Source: Sepiola atlantica (taxonomy: Eukaryota > Mollusca > Cephalopoda > Sepiida > Sepiolidae). From it: DNA of 64,000 nucleotides. How positions within the stretch are numbered: the first letter of the stretch is position 1; the number at the start of each line of letters is the position of its first letter. The stretch spans positions 75,586,344 through 75,650,343 of the forward strand of contig OY744525.1 in NCBI GenBank assembly GCA_963556195.1, given 5' to 3'. Of the stretch, positions 1 to 10,844 are shown in pieces. Both the position numbers and the translations under genes were made by a program. The notes below the pieces were generated by a model that was not told where the DNA came from, did not search any database, and was given only the letters and a program-made list of their open reading frames with translations.

Positions 1-144
1 TCTGAAGATGTCTTTTGATAAATAAAGACAAAATATTTATCACGCACATAAGATTTGCTTTAATATCTGTGAAGTTACTTACTTATCAAGTTATTTTCTC
101 AACATTTTGTTGGATTTAATACAAAGTTTCCTTCTTATATGTAG

Positions 145-223
145 AGTGCTAGACGTTAGTCACTGGGATTCTGGTTTCAAATCTCGCAAGTCATGAAGAC
201 AACAAAACACGTGTCTGTGGATA

Positions 224-254
<31 letters not shown>
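145..254 (+). repeat. tRNA-derived SINE, 5'-truncated, with (TA)n tail
   Basis: A B-box-like stretch (GGTTTCAAATC, about 173-183) is followed by a segment ending in ACGTGTCTGTGGATA and then a (TA) tract. The SINE at 11430 ends in almost the same way, so both are copies of one family. The head and A box are missing here. Confidence 0.5.
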
Positions 255-257
<3 letters not shown>

Positions 258-390
258 GGAGGGAGAGTGCGACAAATAGAGACAAAAAAACAGAGGCTAA
301 CGAGTGAATAATTAAAATAAAAATTGACAAAAAGATGGTCAGATAAAATAAAAACATTTTATCGTGTAAGTTTTATAATTATACAAGCAA

Positions 391-426
<36 letters not shown>

Positions 427-582
427 GTATATATATTGTAAGTTAGGGTGATAAGTACAAAAAGAGGAGAAAATCATAAAATAAAAGTAAATGGTATAAT
501 AGATAAAAGCATCTACCTTGTAATGGGCAATATCTTTTGTTTTTGCAACAACGTACATGATACACTCATGAAATATACACAT

Positions 583-637
<55 letters not shown>

Positions 638-894
638 GTGAAAGAGAGGGTGAAAGGGAGAAAGAGAAAGGGAGAAAGAGGAAAAAGAGAGAGAACTAAG
701 AAATAAGTATTAAATGATTAAAAGAAAAATATATATGAAAATATATTTTTTAAAGATGCAAAGCAGATTGTGATAGATACGACAATGAGGATGGCTCAAA
801 GATATTAATGGGCCGAAAAAAAGGGAGATAATCTGATGGATCTAAAAACAAATAATTATGGAAAACTATAAAAAGGTTGATAAAATTTGTAAAG
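255..894. repeat. Microsatellite-rich stretch without a gene
   Basis: It holds a (CA)n-(TA)n compound tract at about 390-437, a (TA)n-(CA)n tract at 587-637 and a purine-rich GA/GGGA stretch at 638-695. Open frames across it are low-complexity translations of these tracts. Nothing else is recognised. Confidence 0.7.
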
Positions 895-1060
895 AGATAG
901 CGGAAGCGGTGGGGGGGGGAAGAGAAGGGAGATGTGTCTGAGGGGGTGAAGATCGAAAATAATGGGCCACTGTCTGTTCTGCTGATAAAAGTATCTGCCC
1001 CAAGAATAAAAGTAAAAAAAGGATAATCTACCGATAAAAAACAACACAGTTTTCTAATCT
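895..1060 (+). repeat. rep-G copy 1 (unclassified dispersed repeat)
   Basis: The segment resembles 11196-11328: a G-rich start, the shared phrase CCACTGTCTGTT, then GATAAAAG and GATAATCTA in the same order. It is followed by (TG)n/(CT)n. Its class is unknown. Confidence 0.5.
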
Positions 1061-1140
1061 CGTGTGTGTGTGTGTCTCTCTCTTTCTATATATATATTTT
1101 ATTATTATTCTTAATTTTTTTTATTTCTACATAAATATTT

Positions 1141-1330
1141 TATATCCACAGAAACGTGTTTCGTCTCATAAAGATTCATTAGTGTGGCTTTATACAGTCG
1201 ATGCGTTGCCGAACTTATAGCTACCTCAGCGACTGCATTGATGAGAAGAAATATTTCATAGTTATTTTATGATATTAAGTCCATGAGTATTCAAGAGTAA
1301 GAATCTTGCATATTTGCTAGGCAGCAGAAA
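1141..1330 (-). repeat. tRNA-derived SINE remnant
   Basis: The order of phrases (an ATCCAYRGA start, AAGATTCATTAGTGTGGCT, a degenerate B-box region, then TGATGAGAAGAAAT) matches the two SINE copies at 22861-23312. The sense strand is minus. The internal promoter boxes are decayed. Confidence 0.45.
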
Positions 1331-1354
1331 GCTTCTCTTTCTACTCCTCTCTCT

Positions 1355-1390
<36 letters not shown>

Positions 1391-1674
1391 ACCTAAAAAG
1401 AGAAATAGAAAAATACTCCAAGCACGCACTTGTTAAAATAAGGTCACCTATTAATTTGACACATTCACAAAAATGGGTGAGTCACTCCTCTACAAAACAG
1501 AACAAAAGAAGTGGAAGTGAAAGTCAGCCAAACCTTTGTTTGTGAGAAGCTCTGCCATTGGCTAATGGAAACATTCACCCATGGGAGAGAATCAAAAAGA
1601 ATCTGATTGGTTAGCTAGCTAGATTAAACACCATGTGTATTTATAAAAACACCCGGTAATACGAATTCCATGCA
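1331..1674. other. No gene; CCAAT- and TATA-like motifs
   Basis: A (TA)n tract lies at 1361-1386. After it come two CCAAT-type motifs (ATTGGCTAAT at about 1558, GATTGGTTAG near 1605) and a TATA-like TATTTATAAAAA at about 1639, just upstream of the hammerhead-like motif. The spacing would suit a Pol II promoter of a retroelement, but this is suggestive only. Confidence 0.3.
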
Positions 1675-1731
1675 TTTTAGCCTGACGATTCACTACGAGG
1701 ATGAAACGCAGAAGTCTCTGTGTAGCTTAAT
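1675..1731 (+). ncRNA. Hammerhead-ribozyme-like motif, copy 1
   Basis: The strand reads as a type I hammerhead layout. Stem I is 1675-1681 with 1725-1731 (partly mismatched), the core CTGACGA is 1682-1688, GAA is 1703-1705, and stem III is 1706-1712 with 1717-1723 (seven pairs, one G-U, tetraloop AGTC). Nucleotide 1724 (A) is in the cleavage-site position. Stem II (1689-1702) is weak, and its first pair would be T-T where active ribozymes have G-C, so this copy is probably inactive. Penelope-like elements and animal retrozymes are known to carry hammerheads; a Penelope-type segment lies about 240 nt downstream. A second copy at 57224 keeps the stems through compensatory changes. Confidence 0.5.
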
Positions 1732-1965
1732 TGCCATAAATATATTTTCATAACTTTCATATATTTTATTTATTTTTTTATTATTTACTTATTTTTTTAT
1801 TTATTAATTTTCCAACGAAGTCTGCAATATCTTGGATTTAGTTAGTTTCTCTGGGAATTTAAACTGCATTTTTTTTTTTTTTTTTAATGACTCAAAGCTT
1901 CTTTAGACTATATATATATATATATATGTGTCTATTTAGGCAGCAAATCGTTATCAATACATGTC

Positions 1966-2215
1966 TAATTAAAGACAACAGATTTTTCTCTTTTCATTAT
2001 TTTCTTATTGGCTCGACTCTGCAAGCTAGTTTCCGGGTTTTGAAGTGAATTCGTGCAGTATGGATCCGAGAGTTGACAAATTGTCAACTCTTGGATCCAT
2101 ACTCCACGAATTAACACCAGAGACCCGGAAATTAGCTCGCGGAGTTGAGACAATGATTAAGAAAATAACGAAAAGAGAAAATTCTGTTGTCTTTAATCAG
2201 AAATGTATTGATATA
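1966..2215. mobile_element. Head-to-head Penelope-type 5' coding fragment (inverted repeat)
   Basis: Two arms of about 118 nt meet with almost no spacer near 2090. The centre is a near-perfect palindrome around the two GGATCC sites (2060-2066 and 2093-2098). The right arm, read on plus, encodes a peptide ending KITKRENSVVFNQKCI. The segment at 29516-29660 encodes a closely similar peptide (KIMKRENSVVFNEACI) downstream of a Penelope-like leader. The left arm is the same sequence on minus. I infer a fold-back duplication of the start of a Penelope-like ORF. Confidence 0.55.
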
Positions 2216-2411
2216 TAATACTAAAACTCTTATTTTGATGCCATTATTTTTTTTATTGCTGTATGAGTTTGCAAATAAAAACATGCATGTAAATTAAACA
2301 AAATAAAATTTTAGGTTTTTCTGAATAAATATAATGTTTCATTCTATGAGTACTTAAAAAAAATTTTTTTATGTTATTAATACCGACTAGCTGGATCTGT
2401 GTAAATTCCTA

Positions 2412-2489
2412 AGTGTATGTATGTATGTATGTATGTATGTATGTATGTATGTATGTATGTATGTATGTATGTATGTATGTATGTATGTC
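2412..2489 (+). repeat. (ATGT)n microsatellite
   Basis: About nineteen uninterrupted tetranucleotide units. It lies next to the rep-J copy that follows. Confidence 0.95.
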
Positions 2490-2499
2490 CTTTTTATCG

Positions 2500-3085
2500 T
2501 CTTATTTCCCTTAGTGAAGGGTATGACATTTTATGACAGATTGCAATAGCAGTCTCCAAGATTGACAGTCTTAAGGATTTTAAATTATTTGAAATTAGTG
2601 CACTAAAATTCGTTTAGTAATTAATTTTAAAAAAGGAAGAAAAAACTTTTCAGTCAAAACAACTTGACACTCAAAATAGATAAGATTTCCTAAGTAACAG
2701 TAATTTTATGATTTGGTGTTAACGTTAATCTCTTTTCTGTAAAATAAATATGAGCTATAAATTATTTAAAACAAATGAAATCGTCTTTAATATAATTCAG
2801 AAATCAGATGACGTTGCATGTTTTAAAGATTTCAACTAAGAGAAATATTTGCTAGTTTTTACATTTTCAATAATATGAACGTGTGTTTTCAGTTTCCAAT
2901 TCCTCCTCTTCATACAAAGACCCCCTCCTCCCCCCAACTAACTCCCAAACCGGAAGTGTGCTCCTCCCACTTCCTCTTCTTAATACAAAGTTCCCTACTG
3001 TCCCTTCTAACAATGAAAGTGTAATACAAATGAAAAGGAACGTACTAGCACATAAATACTTGATTAATTCACTGATGTAGAGTTT
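2500..3085 (+). repeat. rep-J copy 1 (about 570 bp, unclassified)
   Basis: It matches 13326-13990 in order over most of its length. The clearest shared block is GACGTTGCATGTTTTAAAGA, and both copies also share AAAATTCGTTTAGT-type and GAAAGTGT-type phrases and a pyrimidine-rich 3' third. The short open frame at 2883-3080 is Ser/Pro-rich and has no recognisable domain, so I do not call it a gene. Confidence 0.6.
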
Positions 3086-3196
3086 TGTTTTGTATTTAAT
3101 ACAGAAGTAATAAAATGCGTTTTTCTACATTTAACAAAAAATGTTAACAGAAAATTTCTCCAATAAAGTTTACACACGTTTCTTTGTTTGGTTTTA

Positions 3197-3231
3197 CGGC
3201 ACATCAACTTTTTTCAGGTCATTTAATGCCG
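3197..3231 (+). repeat. rep-K hairpin motif
   Basis: A 35-nt element starts CGGCA and ends TGCCG, with the core ATCAAC and a (T)n-GG loop between. The same layout occurs at 47431-47465, 47784-47818, 47914-47950 and 63425-63460 with the stem base kept by paired substitutions. A degenerate copy lies near 3880. It may be the stem-loop at the end of a LINE. Confidence 0.5.
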
Positions 3232-3466
3232 AATCAATTTGGATTTATATAACATTGCTCTTAGATGACCAGAATACATTGCTCTCAGAAGGAAATTTCA
3301 CAGTGAAAGCGGAAACATTATTCTTAATAGAGAAACTTACCGAGAAATGGCGGCATTAACTCTCTGAAAACACCACTCAAAGAAAAACATTACTCCCAGA
3401 AAAACATTACTCTTTGGCATTGGTAATCTTCTTTGTTCTCAACACAATTGACACTCAGTCACCGGA

Positions 3467-3643
3467 GAGGCCCGATCAGATCAATCGACTGGTCACCACC
3501 TTCTACTATCTATTTAGGGAGTAAACTAAAATGGAGAAATAAGGTTTTGATTTTTTAAAGAATCAGATCGAATAATACAGTTGGGAATGAACTTATAGAT
3601 ACTAGAGCATGACGTGACCAGCCGATTGATCTGATCGGGCCTC
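3467..3643. repeat. 30-bp inverted repeat with about 117-nt loop
   Basis: The arms 3467-3496 and 3614-3643 are complementary with a single mismatch. The left arm starts GAGGCCCGATCAGATCAATC. The flanks are moderately GC-rich compared with the surroundings. No transposase or RNA family is recognised. Confidence 0.75.
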
Positions 3644-4094
3644 TTCGACTTCCCGTCTAGCCTAAGTTATGGCCGAAGTGGACGAATATCTACCCATCAG
3701 GATTCTATGGCATCACGGGTCGCCACCTACGGCCAACAGGTGCCCCTGTTTTCGTTTTTTTTTTTTACCCTTCTGAATGGGGTTACAGTCGACGAATTTG
3801 TGACCTCGCCGACAGGGCGATTACAAATGGTGATAATGGCATATACTGTATAGTGAATAGTTAGGTTATTTTGTTTAACGGCATATCAATCATTTAATGT
3901 GGAGAACCATTCTTCCAAAGAAATGTTTTTCTTTTGCAAAAGAATTGTTAGAAGAAGAGTAGTTGTATGATATATAGAATTCCATAGCTGTATCCTTCAT
4001 CTGTTGTATATATTGCTGTCGTACTTAAAAATATTTGCATTCTATGGAAGTCCAGCATAAACGCAAACCTCACAATATTATTGTACCACCCTTA
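3644..4094. other. No gene recognised
   Basis: The first 200 nt are GC-richer than the neighbourhood and the rest is AT-rich. A degenerate rep-K motif lies near 3880. No coding signal is seen. Confidence 0.5.
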
Positions 4095-4440
4095 TTCAAA
4101 CTGAAACATATTTATCTAAGCACTCTGGTTAATATAGTTTCAGAATATATCTAGTTATGGGAGAAATCTATCTCCAAAACCTTCGTCGGAGTTGGGACAT
4201 ATTTCCATTCTATGCACGTTCAGTGCAAACGCCGACCCCACAATATTATTGTACCATATTTGGACAGAACAGATACTACACTTTGTTCCTAACTCGAAGG
4301 TCAAGAAAGTGTATTTTAGTTTCACATGTAACACACCAACGACATCAGATGAAATCTTTAAAAATTACTTTTTCTGCATTGCATCTTTGATGATCGTCTG
4401 ATCCCATCTTTTAAAAAAAGATAGCGTACGTACAAACATA
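4095..4440 (+). repeat. rep-D copy (unclassified dispersed repeat)
   Basis: Phrases such as ACAGAACAGATACTACACTT, CGACATCAGAT and CGTACGTACAAAC recur at 30265-30420 and 30715-30745; the TAGTTTCRGAATAT phrase recurs at 22424-22475. An internal direct duplication is visible: the ATTCTATG...CACAATATTATTGTACC block near 4040 is repeated near 4208. Confidence 0.5.
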
Positions 4441-5414
4441 AAATTGCCTTAGTATATTATATAGATGTTCAACATATTTAACCCCCAGACAAAGCTGGGT
4501 AAATCTCGAATACTGTGGCGCAAACAAACAGTTACAAAAATAAAAGACCATCTATTTTTTCATGTTATGCATATTTTCTGTTTCAGGGTAAAACACTATA
4601 AATATGTTACTATGTTTTCGGTAAACATTTTGTTTTTGCACTGGCAACTGTTATGGAGAAATAAACACACCTTACTGCCAGAATAAAACGAGATTACCCT
4701 GAGGTGATCGGTAAAAAACAAGATAGTGAATAGAAATGATAGATAGTAACATGGTGTAGGTCAGGAGTGTGAGTAGGTGTTGCGGTTGGATGCGACTGCG
4801 ATTGTTTTGATTATTGCAAGGTTGAGGCTAAAATTTAAATTGTAAACATTTGTTTTGTTTTCATTTTTAAGCATGATAACTTGGGAATGCATCAAAAACT
4901 ATTTCAGACGTACGTCACCGATTGAGAGAAAAATGAGAAAAAAACAAGATCACAAACTTGCGATCAAAGTGAGTAGACGTTCTGCCTTTTGTCCCCCCCC
5001 CCCAGCTTTGGGTTTGGGAGTTAATCCTAACCATAAGCAGATGTGCTGAAAGGAATGTGGACATCGTACATGGAATAAATTGACAGCTATGTAAAAACCT
5101 TTCTTGTTTTGATTTCTTCATTTCTGCTGCAACACTTTTCGATTTGGGGAAATAAAGTGAAAGACAACGTTACAGTCAGAAAGGACTATAAACCGTATAT
5201 GTTTATTTAGAAATTAAAAAAGATACAGTTAATTTTCAACTTTAAATTCTGTGTATTTATTACTGTTGAACTACAATATAACAGAATGGAGATGAGGAAT
5301 TTCCTATTCATCTATGCAGTATTAACAAAATTACAAAGACGCATAAGTTCACCAAGTTAAAAAAATAAACATGATTCAAGCTAGAATTCTTAATCCAATA
5401 ATAGAAACTGCATA
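4441..5414. other. No gene recognised
   Basis: AT-rich sequence with a poly-C run near 4993-5004. Open frames are short and without domains. Confidence 0.5.
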
Positions 5415-6441
5415 ATGAAGATATGGAAAGACTAAAAAAAACCAAAAAACAGCATAGTCAAGACATAGAAGACTCGAAAAAAAAACAAAAAACAGCATAG
5501 TCAAGACATGAAAGGACTTGAAAAAAAAAGGCATAGTCAAGACATGGAAAGACTCGAAAAAACAGCAGTGTCAAGACATGGAAAGACTCGAAAAAACAGC
5601 ATAGTCAAGACATGAAAGGACTTGAAAAAAGCAGCATAGTCAAGACATGGAAAGACTCGAAAAAACAGCATAGTCAAGACATGGAAAGACTCGAAAAAAC
5701 AGTATAGTCAAGACATGAAAAACTCGGAAAAACAGCATAGTCAAGACATGGAAGGACTTGAAAAAAGCAGCATAGTGAAGACATGGAAAGACTCGAAAAA
5801 ACAGTATAGTCAAGACATGAAAGGACTCGAAAAAACAGTATAGTCAAGACATGAAAAACTCGAAAAAACAGCATAGTCAAGACATGAAAGGACTTGAAAA
5901 AAGCAGCATAGTGAAGACATGGAAAGACTCGAAAAGCAGCATAGTCAAGACATGAAAGGACTTGAAAAAAAACAGTATAGTCAAGACATGGAAGACTCGA
6001 AAAAAAAACCCCAAAAAACAGTATAGTCAAGACATGGAAGACTTGAAAAAAAAAACCCCAAAAAACAGAATAGTCAAGACATGGAAGACTCGAATAAAAA
6101 ACAGTATAGTCAAGACATGGAAGACTCGAACCCCCCCCCCCCCCAAAAAAAACAGCATAGTCAAGACATGGAAGACACGAATAAAAAACAAAAAAAACAG
6201 TATAGTCAAGACATGGAAGACTCGAAAAAATACAAAAAAAAAGCAGTATAGTCCAGACATGGAAGACTCGAAAAAATAAAAAACCCAAAAAACAGAAGTC
6301 AAGACATGGAAGACTCGACCCCCCCCCCCCCAAAAAAAAAAAAACAGCATAGTCAAGACATGGAAGACTCGAAAAAAAAAAAACCCCAAAAACAGCATAG
6401 TCAAGACATGGAAGACTCGAAAAAAAAAAAACAGCACTGAG
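5415..6441. repeat. Minisatellite, about 25 units
   Basis: Tandem units built on the core GTCAAGACATGGAAAGACTC followed by GAAAAAACAGCATA. They are about 33-35 nt in the first half. In the second half they lengthen to about 40-50 nt because the A tract expands and C runs appear (6131-6144, 6319-6332). A long minus-strand open frame of 297 codons (5674-6567) and shorter ones on both strands run through the array. They are Phe/Leu- or Lys-rich repeats produced by the array, so I do not call them genes. Confidence 0.9.
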
Positions 6442-6454
6442 AAGACCTCGAACT

Positions 6455-6680
6455 GTAGCAATATTTAGATGCGAGTGCGGTGGGTGCGTACAAGTAAGGT
6501 TAAAATTGGAAATCATCCACGGAAGGTTACAATTAAGCAGAGAATTGACAATTCTATTAGAATTCAAGTTAAGGGTTTGGGGTACATCTCAGTAAGTGAT
6601 ATCACAGACAGGAAGTGAGGCGTGGTGAAGAAGAAAGATCTGTCTCTTTAGACAGTGAGCTGAATGCGGCTGGACACTGT
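6455..6680 (+). repeat. rep-F copy 1
   Basis: It starts TAGCAATATTTAGATGC and shares this start, a GACAGGAAGT phrase and a GAAGAAAG...CTTTAG...GTGA(A)CTGA end with 39735-39945. Both copies lie near gypsy-like remnants, so it could be part of an LTR, but this is inference. Confidence 0.45.
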
Positions 6681-6779
6681 TTGTCGAAGCTTTATCTCCG
6701 TTCGTCTTTTTTTCGGGGGGGGGGGGAGAATAAAACATTATAATACATAACATCATTGAGAAAACATGTGTTGGCGTTT

Positions 6780-8310
6780 GACTTTTATTTTGTTACGTCA
6801 TTACAAGGAGAGAGAAAGACAGAAACTTCTGCCTGCTACAACTATCTTCACAACTAGACATCACTAACTACTTCAGAGAGGCGAACAGCTGTTTCTGTTG
6901 ATGAAGCGAACAACATGCTACAGAACAACAGGAAACATTTTTTATCAAAACTCTTAGAAAAATGCTCGAAGAGAAAGTGACCAAAGTAACTCTAACTCTT
7001 TTTTTTTTTGTATTCTGTAATCAACTCATTTGCAGAATTTAGGAACAGGCCAAAGGAAGGGGTCACATTTTCAGCATATTTTCAAAGATATGATGACATC
7101 TTTAAAAAATGTTATTCTACATGGTGAGAGAAAAGAAATTCGACGTTTGCTAGGAAAATTCAGAGCTATTGAACACAAAAAATATGCTAATTACATAATA
7201 TAAAAAAATCCAGCAGATATTTCGGTTCTTGGAGACCATTTTGCTGTTAGCAAAAACTTTTGGCAAATGTAATTTTCTACACATAAGACGATGGCTTTAA
7301 TTGACAAAAAAGAATACAGCAAATTATCCTACATTTGCAAGCCTAATGAATAGGGAGTTTGAGAAATTGAAACTCAACGTACATATATGTTCAAATGTTT
7401 CATATTCGTACAAGAACTAACAGCTCTGAAAGATGCTCAAATAATATCATGTCTACTATCAAAACTGAAACACCATTCGAAGCTGACATAACAAAATATT
7501 GTCAAAGAATGTCAATGAATACTAAATTAATTCCATGATATTACAAAAATTGAGGAAAGACATATTTCACATATACTCTCAGTCAGAAAACAGGAGCATG
7601 GTAAAAGAGCAAAAAAGATTTCTTTCAAAATGAATCCTTGTTATGGATGCAGACAAATACACTTATATAAAAATTGTCCATTTAAAAATAAGGAGTGTCA
7701 TAATTATGAATATAGGGGCGTAACTGCTCACACTGTAGAAAAGAATCCAAAAGTTTAAAATACGGATAACTCTACAAAGGCATAAAATGCATTTACTACA
7801 ATGAAAATAAAATTTGCAAATGGAAGATAAAAATGGTAACAACCAAGATGAGTAGCCCAAGAAATAACTGAAAATGAACTGGACCGCTTAGAAAAGATTA
7901 TAGTGCTTGGGCAAGTCCCACAGTTTATGTAAAAAAATGAATAACATTTAGATTTATGCTGATTACTCAACTGAACTAAATGAGTGGTTTACAAATTTAC
8001 AATGACTCATTATCTAGGCCTGAAGAGATGTTTTCAAAATTAAATGGTGGAAAAATATTCTGATCTCGATTTATTGAATGTATATCTACAAATATCATTG
8101 GAAGAGAAATGTATACAATTATTAACAATAAACATAAACAAAGGTGTGTACAGGTTGAATAGACAGTTCTTTTTTGCATAAAGGTTATGCCGGGAATATT
8201 TCAACAAATAATAGATGTCATATTGGGTGACTTGGATTTTGCAGTAGCAAATCTTGATGATATTTTGCAGAATCGTTTAAGCTAACATTAAGAAAATCAG
8301 ATGGAGGTGA
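6780..8310 (+). mobile_element. Ty3/gypsy-like retrotransposon remnant (gag-pol)
   Basis: A gag-type zinc knuckle (CX2CX3HX4C, starting CYGCRQIH) is encoded at about 7641-7680 and is followed by a degenerate second knuckle. Downstream, in several frames, are pieces of a reverse transcriptase domain: a stretch around VVYKF...LGLK, a QI-EEKC-like stretch, and near 8190-8270 FQQIIDVILGDLDFAVANLD followed by DILQ, the catalytic-loop region with its usual YLDD changed to NLDD. Frameshifts and stops break every domain, and integrase and 3' LTR are not seen. It is an old, non-functional copy. The 8311-8439 stretch is unassigned. Confidence 0.65.
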
Positions 8311-8439
8311 AACTGAAGATGATGAATTTTTGCAACAATTTCTCAGTGTATCAGCTAACTCCAAACCAGAGTACAATTTCAAGAATGTCACTAACTGAAC
8401 TTATTTTATTTACCTCTCCAGGAGATTAGACACAACGTC

Positions 8440-8760
8440 AGGGGGTGGGTTTGAAAAGCCAGCACACTAGGATTAGCGCACTCTGGCCTACAAAAATTGC
8501 CTGCACAGCCCCGTCAGCATTCCACGGTAAGGATGCCTCAGGTATTAGCAATAAACTCACCCCTTCTCAAAGAGAAGGTAAAGCCTGGATGGATGGACCT
8601 ACTGAGACTTAACAGAACCATACCTCAGCCCTACAGAGCAGGGCCTGAACAAACCACAATGGCCCACTCTCTGTCGGTCTGATTGTGAAGGATGTATCCC
8701 CGACTGGTACACTCACCAAATAAGTAGATTCAAGTTCGCAAGAAGTTATAAAAAATATAA
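8440..8760 (-). repeat. rep-U SINE body, copy without U2 head
   Basis: Read on minus, the part from about 8600 down to 8484 aligns with the body of the U2-headed SINE at 62569-62912: AGTTTATTGCT, then CCTGAGGC, then ATGC(T/C)GACGGGGCTG, then CAGGCAATTTTT. Its upstream part (towards 8760) is not U2-like. It shares ACCAGTCG(G/A)GGAT and CACAATCAG/GACAATCAG phrases with the copy at 32085-32345. Confidence 0.6.
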
Positions 8761-9785
8761 TGACGATACGGCAAAATCGTGCAAACCCAGCGTAAAACGT
8801 CAATTTTAAAGATTATAAAATGAAAAGAAAGTATTATTTAGAAATGAATTGAGAGACTGGTATATACTCTTAAACATCTGACATTGATTGTTAAAATACA
8901 CTATAGCCGACTTAAAGAGGTATAAATCTGAATCAAATTAGGAAAGAGCCTATGAAGGTAAGCTATGATTTGGTTTAAGTACCAAAATCTCAAGTAGAAC
9001 TAGAAGCACTCTAATAAGGGTAAAAGAAACATTTTCAATTTTGAACTTGATCCAAAACGACAAAGATTTGACTTCCGAAGGGTGTGAAATTTCAAAACTT
9101 CAAATGTGTTTATTGAAATGGACTTATTACTGTTTAGCTGCCAGGCTATGATACAATAGTAAACTTTAATTTTGGAAAACATTGGCGTTACACTCAGATT
9201 CTTTCCATATTTTTCTTAGATTCGGGCCTTCTTTTCCTCGGTATGTTTGGCAAGTGTCTCTTTGAACATGGCTTGTGCACAGCCTACCTCCAAGGAGTAA
9301 GAGGCCAAGTTTCCCTATCTGTTAACATTAAAGTCCAATCTCTTTTGAAAATATCTTTTGAAGATAATCCCCTGCACAAGATCCTTTGCGATCATACCAT
9401 CAGGCATTCTCACCAACCCAGCGTAGATGTGTCTATTTCAGCAGAGTGTATGGCAAGTATATATATGTATAAAAAAACAAGTTTGGATAAAATCTAACAA
9501 AATGAAATAAGTGGAAAAAAACAGATCGACCAAATTTACAATTAAATTAACTCAGAGAAGTTCGATTTTATATTTCGTCTTTATTTTCAAAAGACTTCAA
9601 AATAAATCAATGAAAGAGAGAAGAAAGAAAAAAGAAAGAGTTAAGAAAAGAAAGAGATAAAGAAAAAATAAGGAAAATCTCAGGTATAATAAAAAGTAAC
9701 AGATGCCCAAAGTTTTTTTTGCACATTTCCTATTTTTGTAGTCATCACATCTCATGCAACTTTTGTAAATTAAAAAAAAAAAAAT
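8761..9785. other. No gene recognised
   Basis: AT-rich sequence with short open frames only. A purine-rich stretch (AAAGAGAG-type) lies at 9600-9680. Confidence 0.5.
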
Positions 9786-9990
9786 CTTTTCAGTCTCAAG
9801 AGACAATGGATACCCCCTGACAGGATGGCCTGTGTGGAAGTCTATAGTGAAACAAAAATTAAGCTCTCCTGAACCGTCATTGCTTGAATCCAGTGGCAAG
9901 GAAATCGAGGATGACTGGAAACAATGCTGGGATAAGCTTTCCTTTCTCCGAGACATGTTGCACAACCAAGGCTTGAGAGTCTAGTCAACC
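9786..9990 (-). repeat. rep-E SINE body
   Basis: It shares AGACAATGGATACCCCCTG and the later AACAATG(C/T)TGGGA...AAGC block with 30424-30650 and 60899-61077, and in the opposite orientation with 35225-35485. Comparison with 60899-61150 (5S head) and 35095-35485 (tRNA-like head) shows that this is a SINE body read on minus. No head is clear here. Confidence 0.6.
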
Positions 9991-10670
9991 CTAATATGTA
10001 ATCCCTAGTTGGGAAATGTATGAATCAGTATATCTTCCCTCCAAGGGTATTAGTAGTAGCCCTGATAGAACAAAAACCCAACATACCAAGCCGACAATTC
10101 ATATCACTTCCATACATATATATAGAGAGATAGATATGTGCATGGACATGGCAGTTCGGATCTTAAAATAAGTTAGTAGTAACTGAGGTACAAGGTTTGC
10201 GCCAAGTAGCTGGCGTGACAGCCGTACTTTTGAGTCTTAGTGAAGATGAAGCAAGCTTGTCTGTGGATATTAAAAGATATTTATCAATAATAATTTTAGC
10301 TCCCTTAAGAGGGTAATGAACTTCTCTCACACCACACAAGTAAAAAACGAACCAGACGAAACCATTTATAGTGTTTAGGGGAAAGTGACTAGCAAGTCAG
10401 ACAACCCCTACCATCTGAAATAAATTCGGAAAGAAATCCTCTCCTCTATATCCATGATGAGAAGTTTTCTTTCTTTTTTTTCTTTCTCTTTTCTATACCG
10501 ATTGATACGTTTTTCTTTCCTATTTTATTTAAACTTTCCGCTTTGAGACGTTTTCTTTCTTTCTTATTTTTTTTTTTTTAACTTCACCGATTGAGACGTA
10601 AATTTATATGAATATTAGTGCAAACACTGGCGAATAATTTTTTTCCATCATTTTTGATGAAGGGTGTACA
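9991..10670. other. No gene recognised
   Basis: A pyrimidine-rich stretch (CTTTCTTTTTTT-type) occupies 10460-10580. The rest is AT-rich without domains. Confidence 0.5.
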
Positions 10671-10714
10671 CACTAGTATATATATAAATATCCAAACATA
10701 TATATAAATATCCA

Positions 10715-10771
<57 letters not shown>

Positions 10772-10808
10772 TAGTCGTCCAAGGCTGTAGCAATGCGATG
10801 TGGTTGCC

Positions 10809-10844
<36 letters not shown>

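Noticed and set aside
5674..6567. 297-codon open frame on minus inside the minisatellite
   Set aside because: It is a translation of the tandem repeat with runs of Phe and Gly from poly-A and poly-C tracts. The opposite strand is open too, and no domain is present.
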